A stretch of DNA of 64,000 bases from JBNKFV01 sp050289485 (GTDB taxonomy: Bacteria; Pseudomonadota; Gammaproteobacteria; Pseudomonadales; Cellvibrionaceae), in contig JBNKFV010000001.1 in assembly GCA_050289485.1 (NCBI GenBank), forward strand, positions 1 to 64,000, in the 5' to 3' direction. The notes under the pieces were generated by a model. It was given only the letters and a program-made list of their open reading frames with translations. It was not told where the DNA came from and did no database searches. A program made the translations under genes and the position numbers. Below are positions 43,857 through 52,426 of this stretch, piece by piece. The first letter of the stretch is position 1, and each line of letters opens with the position of its first letter.

Positions 43857-44229
43857 GTAGAGCATACAGTATAAAATAAAAACAAAATTACCTATCGCCG
43901 AGTCATTGATTATGCAATAGGTTATCCATAGTATTTAGCTATCACCCCTTTAACAAAATAATTAACAACCTTTTGTCGTTTTACAGTATAAATATCAATC
44001 GCATTTTAGCGACTTTAACGTATTATTACTTTTGGCATGGCAAGCCAAAGCCTGACTAGCAATACCTCAATAACTATTACAAAAATATACAAACACACGC
44101 AATTGCGTTTTTAAGAAGCTATTCGTTTATTCCCGAGGCAACATTTAATCGTTAGCTGGTTACCCGTACCGGTAGCTATGCCTTTGGTTAATTAAATTAC
44201 GAGTAGAGATAAACCATGAGGGACAATAC
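43857..44229. other. AT-rich intergenic region upstream of pntA
   Basis: About 370 nt, strikingly AT-rich. An inverted repeat TTTGGC-N7-GCCAAA at 44031-44049 could be a protein site. No ORF or RNA gene is evident. The pntAB promoter should lie here, but I cannot pick one with confidence. Confidence 0.4.
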
Positions 44230-45783
44230 ATGAAAATCAGCATACCGAAGGAAGTTCGGACTGGTGAAAAAAGGGTAGCGTGTACACCCGAGTCAACAAA
44301 GCAGTTGATCAAACTCGGCTACAGCGTTGCCATCGAATCTGGTGCAGGAGATGCCGCCAACTACCGTGATAGCGATTATCGCGACGCTGGCGCAGAAATT
44401 TACACCGACACCAAAACGCTTTGGCACGACGCCGATATTATTCTCAAGGTTCGTGCGCCTCAGCAACACCCAGAACTCAATATGGATGAGTGCGATCTGC
44501 TGCGCGCAGGTCAAACACTGATTTCTTTTATCTGGCCCGCGCAAAATGCCGAGCTGCTGCAAAAACTTGCTGAGAAGCAGGTTAATGCACTGGCCATGGA
44601 TTCAGTGCCGCGCATTTCGCGGGCTCAGAAAATGGATGCCCTTAGCTCCATGGCCAACATCGGTGGGTACCGTGCAGTAGTGGAAGCCGCCCAACACTTT
44701 GGCCGCTTTTTCACTGGGCAAATTACTGCCGCTGGTAAGATCCCCCCCGCAAAAGTCATGATTATTGGTGCTGGTGTTGCCGGCCTTGCAGCGATTGGCG
44801 CGGCAAAATCGATGGGCGCCATTGTGCGCGCTTTCGACACTCGCCCTGAAGTAAAAGAGCAGGTTGAGAGCATGGATGCCGAATTTCTCGAACTTGATTT
44901 CGAAGAAGATGGCGCAGGCACCGGCGGTTACGCAAAGGTAATGTCAAAAGAATTTATCGAGGCCGAAATGGCGCTGTTCGCGGAACAAGCCAAAGAGGTG
45001 GACATTATTATTACTACCGCACTGATTCCCGGTAAACCAGCCCCCGAGCTGATTACCGAAGACATGGTTAAATCCATGAAAGAAGGCAGTGTTATTGTTG
45101 ACCTGGCAGCAGAACAAGGGGGCAACTGTAAACTGTCAGAAGCCGACAACGTGGTGCGTAAACACGGTGTTACCATTATTGGCTACACCGATTTACCAAG
45201 CCGATTGGCCACCCAAGCCAGCCAGCTGTATGCAACCAACTTGCGCCACTTACTTACCGATATGACGCCGGAAAAAAATGGTGAATTGCAAATCAACTTC
45301 GACGACGAAGTGGTACGCGGTGCAACCGTTGTCAAAGCCGGTGAAATCAGCTGGCCACCACCGGCCCCAAAACTGTCTGCAGCACCGGCGCAGGTAAAAC
45401 CTAAAACTCCACCCAAAACAGAAGCCGCCGAAGAAGCACCGAAGAAATCTTCTAGCGCATTGTGGATGTCACTCGGTGCTTTGGCGCTGATCGGCCTGGG
45501 CATGGGTGCACCGGCATCGTTTATGTCTCACTTCACGGTATTTGTACTGGCCTGCTTCGTCGGTTACATGGTGATTTGGAACGTAACGCCGTCGCTGCAC
45601 ACCCCATTGATGAGCGTAACCAACGCCATCAGTAGCATCATTATTATTGGCGCGTTAATACAAATTTCCTCTCCCGATCCATGGGTCATGTGGCTGTCCG
45701 GCATTGCTGTGCTGATTACCAGCATCAACATTTTTGGTGGCTTTGCTGTCACCCAGCGCATGCTTGCCATGTTCCGCAAGTAA
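44230..45783 (+). CDS. pntA: NAD(P)+ transhydrogenase subunit alpha
   Basis: Proton-translocating transhydrogenase, NAD(H)-binding subunit plus membrane helices. Domain I (1-380) resembles alanine dehydrogenase, with IPKEVRTGEKRVACTP and the Rossmann motif IGAGVAGLAAIGAAKSMGA. A Pro/Lys/Ala linker (about 385-410) leads to four C-terminal helices (domain II), so this is the fused enterobacterial form, not the split PntAA/PntAB. 517 residues; GAGGGA 6 nt before the ATG. Followed by pntB after 28 nt. Confidence 0.96.
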   Translation: MKISIPKEVRTGEKRVACTPESTKQLIKLGYSVAIESGAGDAANYRDSDYRDAGAEIYTDTKTLWHDADIILKVRAPQQHPELNMDECDLLRAGQTLISFIWPAQNAELLQKLAEKQVNALAMDSVPRISRAQKMDALSSMANIGGYRAVVEAAQHFGRFFTGQITAAGKIPPAKVMIIGAGVAGLAAIGAAKSMGAIVRAFDTRPEVKEQVESMDAEFLELDFEEDGAGTGGYAKVMSKEFIEAEMALFAEQAKEVDIIITTALIPGKPAPELITEDMVKSMKEGSVIVDLAAEQGGNCKLSEADNVVRKHGVTIIGYTDLPSRLATQASQLYATNLRHLLTDMTPEKNGELQINFDDEVVRGATVVKAGEISWPPPAPKLSAAPAQVKPKTPPKTEAAEEAPKKSSSALWMSLGALALIGLGMGAPASFMSHFTVFVLACFVGYMVIWNVTPSLHTPLMSVTNAISSIIIIGALIQISSPDPWVMWLSGIAVLITSINIFGGFAVTQRMLAMFRK

Positions 45784-45811
45784 CTAACGCCCGAATCAGA
45801 GAGGAAACAAC

Positions 45812-47215
45812 ATGTCTCAAGGTTTAATTAACGTTGCCTACATTGGTGCAACCATACTCTTCATTCTCGCGCTGGGCGGTTTAAGTAATCAGGAAACCGC
45901 TCGCCGAGGCAACACATATGGCATGATCGGCATGGGCGTTGCCCTGTTGGTAACCATTGCCGGCTTGGTTAGCCAAAATTACGGATTGCTGATCGGAGGC
46001 CTGGTCGTCGGTGGTTTAATCGGCTTTGTGTTGGCACGCAAAGTCGAAATGACACAAATGCCTGAACTGGTAGCCATTCTGCACAGCCTGGTTGGCTTGG
46101 CAGCAGTACTGGTGGGCTATGCCAACTTTCTCAACCATGGCGTGATCGTCGACAGTACAGAGAAAGTGATTCACGATATTGAAACCTACATTGGTATTCT
46201 GATCGGCGCTCTCACCTTCTCGGGTTCTATCATTGCCTACCTGAAACTGAGCGCCAAGATTGGCGGCAAACCTTTGCTTTTACCTGCCCGCCACTGGTTG
46301 AACCTGGGGTTGTTGCTGGTAGCCATTTGGCAAGGCGTTGAGTTTGTACAGCAGTCTGCGCAAGGTGGTGGGCTTGAGCCCCTTATTATCATGACCGTGA
46401 TTGCTCTACTGTTTGGTATCCACATGGTCATGGCGATTGGCGGTGCCGACATGCCGGTGGTTGTATCAATGCTCAACAGCTACTCAGGCTGGGCTGCCGC
46501 AGCTACCGGGTTTATGCTATCTAACGACCTGCTGATTGTGGTGGGTGCACTCGTAGGCTCTAGTGGCGCGATTCTAAGCTACATCATGTGCCGCGCGATG
46601 AACCGGAAATTCCTCAATGTGATTGCTGGCGGCTTTGGCACCAAGGCATCCAGTGGCGCCTCAAATGGCCCCGCGGGCAATGAAGCCGACATCCAAGCCC
46701 TCGATGCCGAGCAGGTTGCCGAATTGTTAAAGGATGCCGACGACGTGATGATTATTCCCGGTTACGGCATGGCAGTTGCCCAAGCTCAACACACCGTCTA
46801 CCAAATCACCAAAGTACTGCGCGACAAAGGCATAAAGGTGCGTTTTGGCATTCATCCAGTGGCTGGTCGTATGCCCGGCCACATGAACGTACTACTGGCC
46901 GAAGCCAAGGTGCCCTACGACATCGTGTTTGAAATGGAAGAGATTAACGAAGACTTCCCAAAAGTAGATGTGTCTATCGTGATCGGCGCCAATGATATTG
47001 TTAACCCGGCGGCTAAGGAAGTGCCAGACAGCCCCATTGCCGGTATGCCCGTTTTGGAGCCATGGCATGGAAAACAAACCATTGTACTCAAACGCGGTAT
47101 GAGTACTGGTTATGCAGGCGTTGATAACCCGCTGTTTTATAAGGAAAATACCCGAATGTTGTTTGGCGATGCCAATAGTAGCCTGGAAACTGTGCTCAAG
47201 CACCTCACCGCGTAA
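45812..47215 (+). CDS. pntB: NAD(P)+ transhydrogenase subunit beta
   Basis: Membrane helices (residues 1-260, proton path) and the NADP(H)-binding domain III (about 285-467) with VMIIPGYGMAVAQAQH, HPVAGRMPGHMNVLLAEA and GANDIVNPAA. It makes NADPH from NADH using the proton gradient. 467 residues, AGAGG before the ATG. Operon with pntA, closed by a terminator. Confidence 0.96.
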   Translation: MSQGLINVAYIGATILFILALGGLSNQETARRGNTYGMIGMGVALLVTIAGLVSQNYGLLIGGLVVGGLIGFVLARKVEMTQMPELVAILHSLVGLAAVLVGYANFLNHGVIVDSTEKVIHDIETYIGILIGALTFSGSIIAYLKLSAKIGGKPLLLPARHWLNLGLLLVAIWQGVEFVQQSAQGGGLEPLIIMTVIALLFGIHMVMAIGGADMPVVVSMLNSYSGWAAAATGFMLSNDLLIVVGALVGSSGAILSYIMCRAMNRKFLNVIAGGFGTKASSGASNGPAGNEADIQALDAEQVAELLKDADDVMIIPGYGMAVAQAQHTVYQITKVLRDKGIKVRFGIHPVAGRMPGHMNVLLAEAKVPYDIVFEMEEINEDFPKVDVSIVIGANDIVNPAAKEVPDSPIAGMPVLEPWHGKQTIVLKRGMSTGYAGVDNPLFYKENTRMLFGDANSSLETVLKHLTA

Positions 47216-47249
47216 ATCGTATGTGAGCCACAGCAATGCATCACAACTA

Positions 47250-47278
47250 AAAGGGCCTTTTTACAAGGCCCTTTTTTT
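47250..47278 (+). terminator. Terminator of pntAB
   Basis: 10-bp perfect stem AAAGGGCCTT / AAGGCCCTTT, loop TTTAC, then T's. Confidence 0.88.
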
Positions 47279-47295
47279 GGCTCGCAGCAACGATT

Positions 47296-47320
47296 CATAC
47301 AGGCAAGCATTGCCTGTATG
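47296..47320. repeat. 25-nt perfect inverted repeat
   Basis: CATACAGGCAA-GCA-TTGCCTGTATG, an 11-bp perfect stem with a 3-nt loop, 17 nt beyond the pntAB terminator. It is not followed by a T tract. It could be an operator or a second mRNA-end structure. Confidence 0.6.
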
Positions 47321-47349
47321 ACCTGCCGATGTATAATCAAAACAATTTC

Positions 47350-47362
47350 GCTGCATTGCAGC
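47350..47362. promoter_or_regulatory. Candidate PhaR-type operator upstream of phaZ
   Basis: GCTGCATTGCAGC is a perfect palindrome and contains CTGC-N3-GCAG, the consensus I recall for PhaR, the repressor of PHA granule genes in Paracoccus and others. It lies 12 nt before a good -10 hexamer (TATACT at 47375-47380), so it would cover the -35 region. 135 nt upstream of phaZ. Confidence 0.4.
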
Positions 47363-47496
47363 ATAATGTACGATATACTGACTTCCAAACCTGCCGATAT
47401 CTGACAAACAGCGTCTAATACGACAGTGACCAGGCACAATGCGATGCTAGTAGAGAGACCAGCGTCCCCAGCATCGACCAAATAGTGGAGTATGTG

Positions 47497-48804
47497 ATGC
47501 TATACCACATTTACGAACTCAACCACGCAACGATCAAACCGTTTAGAAACGCGGCTATCGCTGGTAAAAAACTGCTCAATAGCGACCTTAACCCCTTGTC
47601 ATACACCTTACCTGGCAAAGTTATGGGGGCGGCCTGCGACCTGTTTGAAACGGTAACCCGACGTTATGACAAGCCTGAGTTCAACCTGCGCTCAACCACT
47701 GTAAACGGCCAGCCAGTTGATATTACCGAGACCGTAGTCTGGAGCAAGCCGTTCTGCAATCTGCTGCATTTCAAACGCGATGAAGAGATGCTGCTGCAAG
47801 CCCATAGCAAACCGGTGTCTGAGCCTCGGGTATTATTGGTAGCACCGCTATCCGGCCACTACGCTACGCTACTGAGGGGCACGGTAGAAGCATTTCTGCC
47901 TGATCATGAAGTGTTTATTACCGACTGGACAGATGCCCGCATGGTGCCAGCGTCGAAAGGTCGCTTTGATCTTAATGACTACATTGATTACATCATCGAA
48001 ATGCTCGAGTTTCTCGGGCCAGACACACACGTTATCGCCATTTGTCAGCCAGGGCCTCCCGTATTGGCGGCCATATCGATTATGTCAGCCAACGACAACG
48101 ACTCGCTACCGGCCACCATGACATATATGGGCTCCCCATTGGATACCCGCTGCTCACCAACCGTTCCCAACCTGTTAGCCAATCAGCGGTCTTTAGCTTG
48201 GTTTGAACAACATATGATATTTACGGTGCCATGGCCTAACCCTGGCTTTTTGCGCCGGGTTTACCCAGGATTTATTCAGCTTTCCAGCTTTATCTCCATG
48301 AACCAAAGCCTGCACTTCAATGCCCATAACGATTATTTCAATCATTTGATTGAAGGCGACTGCGACAGCGTACAGAAGCATCGAGAATTCTACGATGAGT
48401 ACCTGTCTGTTCTGGATCTTACGGAAGAGTTTTACCTGCAAACCATTGACGAGGTATTTCAGAAACACTCCCTGCCCAAAGGTGAGCTGACCCATCGCGG
48501 CCAGATTGTTGACCCCAAAGCCGTTACCACTGTTGCACTGATGACAGTGGAAGGCGAGCGTGACGATATATCCGGCATTGGGCAAACCCAGGCTGCACAC
48601 GACATGTGCAGTAACATCCCTGAAGACAAGCGCTTCGACTACATCCAGCCAGGTGTTGGGCATTACGGGGTGTTTAACGGCAAACGATTCAGAACCGAAA
48701 TTCAACCTCGTATACGCGACTTTATTCGCTCGAATTTTGACAGTAAGAAAGAGAAGAAGCTGAGAAAAGAAAACACTTACCCTGCCATCAAAATTAAAAA
48801 GTAA
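47497..48804 (+). CDS. phaZ: Intracellular polyhydroxyalkanoate depolymerase
   Basis: Alpha/beta-hydrolase that mobilises stored PHB. The nucleophile is a cysteine in place of serine in the lipase box: Cys183 in ICQPGPPVLA, the same position I recall for the Ralstonia PhaZ1 enzyme. The family segments SGHYATLLRGTVEAFLPDHEVFITDW (in parts) and the C-terminal HYGVFNGKRFR with the catalytic His are present. 435 residues from ATG 47497 (GGAG 6 nt before); a GTG at 47485 is upstream. No synthase gene is nearby, but its presence implies that the organism stores PHA. Confidence 0.9.
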   Translation: MLYHIYELNHATIKPFRNAAIAGKKLLNSDLNPLSYTLPGKVMGAACDLFETVTRRYDKPEFNLRSTTVNGQPVDITETVVWSKPFCNLLHFKRDEEMLLQAHSKPVSEPRVLLVAPLSGHYATLLRGTVEAFLPDHEVFITDWTDARMVPASKGRFDLNDYIDYIIEMLEFLGPDTHVIAICQPGPPVLAAISIMSANDNDSLPATMTYMGSPLDTRCSPTVPNLLANQRSLAWFEQHMIFTVPWPNPGFLRRVYPGFIQLSSFISMNQSLHFNAHNDYFNHLIEGDCDSVQKHREFYDEYLSVLDLTEEFYLQTIDEVFQKHSLPKGELTHRGQIVDPKAVTTVALMTVEGERDDISGIGQTQAAHDMCSNIPEDKRFDYIQPGVGHYGVFNGKRFRTEIQPRIRDFIRSNFDSKKEKKLRKENTYPAIKIKK

Positions 48805-48829
48805 GCGCTCACATACATTTTGAGTGATA

Positions 48830-48858
48830 AAAAAGCCCGCTTAATGGCGGGCTCTTTT
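48830..48858. terminator. Bidirectional terminator between phaZ and exbD
   Basis: Stem AGCCCGC / GCGGGCT with loop TTAATG, an A run before and TCTTTTATT after; between convergent stops at 48804 and 48871. Confidence 0.8.
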
Positions 48859-48870
48859 ATTGGATACAAC

Positions 48871-49284
48871 CTACTTTTTGATATCAGGCACAAGAGAGAC
48901 CTGGTAAACATTTGCCTCACGCGCCGCATCAGCAATCGCGACGTAAGTCTTCGCTTCAGACTTGGCATCAGCCTTAATAATCACGGTAGCCTTCGGAAAC
49001 TCTGCATGCATACGCGCAATGTTGGCACGAACCGCACGTACATCAACGCGACGGCCCTCCATCCAGATGTCGTTGTTAGCCGTTACTGTAATCAGAATAT
49101 TCGGGTCAGCATTCTCTGGGGGCGGATTGTCATTGGCCTCTGGAATATTAACATCCAGGCCCACCTCCTTAACGAATGACGCGGTTACAATAAAGAAAAT
49201 CAACATAATGAACACCACGTCGAGCATTGGCGTCAAATCGATTTCTGCACCTTCTTCTGCATTAGCACGCTTCTTTCTAGCCAC
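48871..49284 (-). CDS. exbD: ExbD/TolR-family proton-channel subunit
   Basis: Single-span energising subunit for TonB-type transport. Cytoplasmic basic lead, then IDLTPMLDVVFIMLIFFIVTASFV with the proton-carrying Asp in LTPMLDVVF, and a periplasmic domain ending in YQVSLVPD. 137 residues from GTG 49284, which has GGAG 9 nt upstream; the frame opens at a TTG (49302). No exbB or tonB is next to it, so it is an orphan here. A TonB-domain fusion is encoded about 10 kb away at 58972. Confidence 0.88.
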   Translation of the reverse strand: MARKKRANAEEGAEIDLTPMLDVVFIMLIFFIVTASFVKEVGLDVNIPEANDNPPPENADPNILITVTANNDIWMEGRRVDVRAVRANIARMHAEFPKATVIIKADAKSEAKTYVAIADAAREANVYQVSLVPDIKK

Positions 49285-49415
49285 AGTGCGTGTCTCCCTC
49301 AATTAGCCTTGTTTATTACAATCTTTAAAGCCGTTAAATAACGAGGCGGACATCTTAGCAGCAAAAGACTGCCGGATGCCACTGTCTATTTATCTGCGCC
49401 CCAATTCAGCAGGCA

Positions 49416-49450
49416 GGGTAACACATTGGGTAACACCTTGCTGGGTAACA
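49416..49450. repeat. Three short direct repeats of GGGTAACA
   Basis: Copies at 49416-49423, 49428-49435 and 49443-49450, between exbD and dinB, with spacings of 12 and 15 nt start to start. No function is known; it may be chance or decay. Confidence 0.4.
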
Positions 49451-49535
49451 GCTTGAAATTGCTCAAAAAGCGCTCAACCTCTTTGGCTTTTGGCGGCACG
49501 TCTTCAGCCGGGTTAATCGGTGAGCCAGTCGCTGG

Positions 49536-50612
49536 TTAGCAGGCAATACCGAACAGGGGTAATTGCACAGCCTCATTAGGCTGACTGCGAATACGCACCC
49601 CTAACCCCATCAGGCGAACCGGTTTTAAACCCCGGGAGTAAGCTTCTTCACATAAACTTCGATAAACCGAAATACGTGGTTGTGTACCTTTGCGCTCAAG
49701 CGTGGTTGACGAGAAGTCATTAAACTTGAGCTTTACGAATGCCTTATCTATACACCCCCCTTCTCGAGTTAGCGCATCCAGCCTGTGTTGCAAGCGCGGC
49801 ATTAACTCAGCCATTTGCATCATGCACGACGACAGATCAGGCAAGTCTGCAGAAAAGGTCTGCTCAACACTCACCGACTTGCGCTGCCTTTCCGTCGTTA
49901 CCTCGCGATCATCTCGCCCAAAACTCAATTGATGCAGCGATTCGCCAACACAGCCAAACCACTCCTGCAAGGTAGGAGCGTCATAAGCTTGAAGATCCAC
50001 GCAGGTCTCAACCCCCAAGCCGGCCATTTTGCGTTGCATCACCGGCCCAACTCCTGGAATTTTGCGTACAGGTAAATGCCGAACAAAGTCAGCCACACGC
50101 TTTGGTGGAATAACCGTCAACCCATCAGGCTTTCGCCAATCACTGGCGACCTTGGCAAGAAACTTATTAACCGATACTCCGGCCGATACGGTAATCCCTA
50201 CCCGCTTGTGAACACGCGCGCGAATTTCCTGTGCAATCAAGCTGGCGCTACCCAAGCATACATTGGCACCGGTCACATCCAAAAATGCTTCATCTAATGA
50301 CAGAGGCTCAATCAGGTCGGTATAGTCGGCAAAAATTTCGCGCATTTGCTCCGAAGCCTCTCGATAAACCTCCATGCGGTGGCGAACAATCAGAAGATCA
50401 GGACATAGCTTCAACGCTTGAGCAGAAGGCATCGCTGAACGTACACCAAAGGTGCGGGCGGCATAATTACACGTCGCAATAACTCCACGCCCCTCAGCAT
50501 GCCCACCCACAGCAATCGGTCGGCCTCGGTAACGCGGGTTATCACGCTCTTCAAGTGCCGCAAAAAAACAGTCTGCATCGCAATGAATAATCTTTCGCTG
50601 CAATGTTCCCAT
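49536..50612 (-). CDS. dinB: DNA polymerase IV
   Basis: Y-family translesion polymerase. Palm residues in HCDADCFFAALE and the catalytic SLDEAFLD, the thumb HhH region IPGVGPVMQRKMAGLG, and a C-terminal clamp-binding motif QLPLF near the end. 358 residues. A consensus LexA box lies 56 nt upstream, so it belongs to the SOS regulon. Confidence 0.95.
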   Translation of the reverse strand: MGTLQRKIIHCDADCFFAALEERDNPRYRGRPIAVGGHAEGRGVIATCNYAARTFGVRSAMPSAQALKLCPDLLIVRHRMEVYREASEQMREIFADYTDLIEPLSLDEAFLDVTGANVCLGSASLIAQEIRARVHKRVGITVSAGVSVNKFLAKVASDWRKPDGLTVIPPKRVADFVRHLPVRKIPGVGPVMQRKMAGLGVETCVDLQAYDAPTLQEWFGCVGESLHQLSFGRDDREVTTERQRKSVSVEQTFSADLPDLSSCMMQMAELMPRLQHRLDALTREGGCIDKAFVKLKFNDFSSTTLERKGTQPRISVYRSLCEEAYSRGLKPVRLMGLGVRIRSQPNEAVQLPLFGIAC

Positions 50613-50667
50613 TGGTCATTACCACACATAGTTCACGAGAGGCTTAGTATTACACAACACCTAAACA

Positions 50668-50683
50668 CTGTATATAAAAACAG
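50668..50683. promoter_or_regulatory. LexA (SOS) box of dinB
   Basis: CTGT-N8-ACAG, the full LexA consensus, embedded in the longer dyad AACACTGT...ACAGTGTT (50664-50687). It is 56 nt upstream of dinB and 130 nt upstream of the divergent gene at 50813. Confidence 0.9.
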
Positions 50684-50812
50684 TGTTAATTAAATTAGCC
50701 AAGATAAAGCCTGAAAGACGAGCATAAGCGGTACTTCCGTGTTACATCCTTTATAATAGCTGCTACGCTGTTAACACGATAAATACACTGTTTCCACTTT
50801 GATGAGAAAATC

Positions 50813-51208
50813 ATGTCAGTTAATGCCTGGACTCCTGCAACCACAAATCAACCTAAGCTTGCCGACTTAAAAAAGTTCACACAGATTGGCGCAGACAATG
50901 CCGCACTTAAAGACATTGCCAGCCAGTTGGCACAGAGCGATATAGAAAGCAAAACGTTTTATATGCGCTGTGGGCAAGATGGCTGGAATGAGCTGCTGGA
51001 CCAATTGAATGCTGGCGAGCTGCTCGCGTTAATAAAGTTTTTCACCCTGGCTGAAATACAATTGCCTGGCTGGGAAGCCGGCGAGCTGTCGCCCGTTATC
51101 TGGATTAATAAATACCTGCGCAGCAAAAATCAGACTCTCGATAAAGAGATGCTGCTATGGATAAGGGAAAACTCCACCAATCGATTTATTCCCAATGGTC
51201 CGCTTTAG
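50813..51208 (+). CDS. Conserved protein of unknown function
   Basis: 131-residue soluble protein. I recognise the core (FFTLAEIQLPGWEAG...SPVIWINKYLR...LLWIRENSTNRFIPNG) as a family of gammaproteobacterial proteins without an assigned role. No signal peptide, membrane segment or catalytic motif is seen. It is divergent from dinB and shares its control region with the LexA box, so SOS control is possible but the box is nearer dinB. Confidence 0.65.
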   Translation: MSVNAWTPATTNQPKLADLKKFTQIGADNAALKDIASQLAQSDIESKTFYMRCGQDGWNELLDQLNAGELLALIKFFTLAEIQLPGWEAGELSPVIWINKYLRSKNQTLDKEMLLWIRENSTNRFIPNGPL

Positions 51209-51534
51209 TAACCACGTCAAACCCGGCGTGATTTGTTACAGGTAACCGAACATTGGAGATTGTATCAGGGCATTTATTGATGCCCTTTTTTATTTTTCGA
51301 TGGCTGTAAAAAGAAAATACGGACATGCGTTAAACCACCCATTTTTTTATCCCAAATGGCTCACATCGATATTTTTTTGATAAAAAGTACTCGGTTTTGA
51401 AAAAATAAGCGCAAATAGGCACTGGTTTGCTACTTTTTACTGTATAAATACTTGAATTTTTGCGACAAAAGATTAACTTATAAGCGTTTTACTGTTCTAG
51501 TCGCTAGTAATCACTGTTAATAAAGGAAAAATTT
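51209..51534. other. Intergenic region before the histone-like gene
   Basis: About 325 nt, AT-rich, with a terminator at its start and nothing else that I can name. The histone-like gene promoter presumably lies within 51360-51510. Confidence 0.4.
51267..51292 (+). terminator. Terminator after the gene at 50813
   Basis: Stem AGGGCAT / ATGCCCT, loop TTATTG, then a T run. Confidence 0.8.
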
Positions 51535-52362
51535 ATGGCTGCTCGCAAAGCAAAAACCACCGATAACGTTGCCGCGCTCGAAAAAGAGCTCGCCCAACTG
51601 CAAAAGAAACTCACCGCTGCTCGTGCTAAACAAGAAGCCGATCTCAGCAAATCAATCACCAAACTGACAAAAGATGCTGCCGCTGCCGCTAAGAAAGCAG
51701 CTACCGCTCGCGGTAAGGTTAGCGCGTTAGCGAAGAAGAAAAAGACGGCGGCTGTTGCCAAACAGGTTACTGCTGCTAAAGCTGCATTGAAAAAAGCTCA
51801 AGCCGAGGCTACTGCTGCTAAATCAGCCGCTGCTGAAGCGAAAAAAGCACTGGCAACCATTAAAGCTGAAAACAAGCGCGCTAGCGCATTAGCAAAAGCG
51901 GCTGCCAAAGAAGAGGCTGCACAAGCCAAGAAGCGTAAAGCTGCCGAGAAGAAAGCTGCCGCTAAAGCGAAAATAGCAGAGAAAAAAGCCAAGGCCAGAG
52001 CCAAAGTAGCAGCCAAGAAAGCTGCCGCTAAAGCGAAAGCCGCGGCTAAGAAAGCTGCAGCGAAAGCAAAGCTCGCAGCCAGAAAAGCTGCCGCTAAAGC
52101 AAAAGCAGCAGAACGCAAAGCTAAAGCGAAAGCCAAAGCCGCCGAGAAAAAAGCTGCTGCCAAAGCAAAAGCCAAGGCGAAAAAATCTGCAGTTAAAGCA
52201 AAGAAAGCAAAAACCCCAGCCAAACGCAAAACCACCGCCAAAAAAGCCACTAAGGCGAAAGCCTCTGCCAAAAAGGCTACTCCAGCCAAAAAAGCAACAG
52301 CGGCCAAGAAGAAAACTTCACGTAAAAAGTCTCCGGGGCGTCCCCCTAAGGCAAAAGCTTAA
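51535..52362 (+). CDS. Lys/Ala-rich histone H1-like protein (AlgP type)
   Basis: 275 residues, nearly all Lys and Ala. The first 60 residues look like a coiled coil (ALEKELAQLQKKLTAARAKQ), the middle (about 130-225) is a run of degenerate KAAAKAKA-type repeats, and the C terminus KSPGRPPKAKA has an AT-hook-like GRP core. This resembles AlgP/AlgR3 of Pseudomonas, a nucleoid protein tied to alginate gene control, but the repeat is not the KPAA type of AlgP. Start ATG with AAGGA upstream; terminator follows. Repetition at DNA level makes length variation between strains likely. Confidence 0.8.
   Translation: MAARKAKTTDNVAALEKELAQLQKKLTAARAKQEADLSKSITKLTKDAAAAAKKAATARGKVSALAKKKKTAAVAKQVTAAKAALKKAQAEATAAKSAAAEAKKALATIKAENKRASALAKAAAKEEAAQAKKRKAAEKKAAAKAKIAEKKAKARAKVAAKKAAAKAKAAAKKAAAKAKLAARKAAAKAKAAERKAKAKAKAAEKKAAAKAKAKAKKSAVKAKKAKTPAKRKTTAKKATKAKASAKKATPAKKATAAKKKTSRKKSPGRPPKAKA
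51945..52200 (+). repeat. Degenerate tandem repeat inside the histone-like gene
   Basis: Imperfect units of about 27-33 nt (AAGAAAGCTGCCGCTAAAGC-like) encode the KAAAKAKA repeats. Units differ at third positions. Confidence 0.6.
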
Positions 52363-52384
52363 TCTCACCGATTAAGCCTCCAAA

Positions 52385-52408
52385 AAAAGCCAGCATTTGC
52401 TGGCTTTT
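52385..52408 (+). terminator. Terminator of the histone-like gene
   Basis: Stem AAAAGCCAGC / GCTGGCTTTT with loop ATTT, then T's; also able to serve the convergent gene at 52427. Confidence 0.85.
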
Positions 52409-52426
52409 TTATTTTTTGCCTATTGT

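Noticed and set aside
49416..49450. GGGTAACA repeats as an iteron or origin-like element
   Set aside because: Only three copies, uneven spacing, no AT-rich unwinding region and no replication gene near.
51798..52307. Long minus-strand frame opposite the histone-like gene (Ala/Phe/Leu-rich, membrane-like)
   Set aside because: A mirror effect of Lys/Ala codons on the other strand; no start signal and no family.
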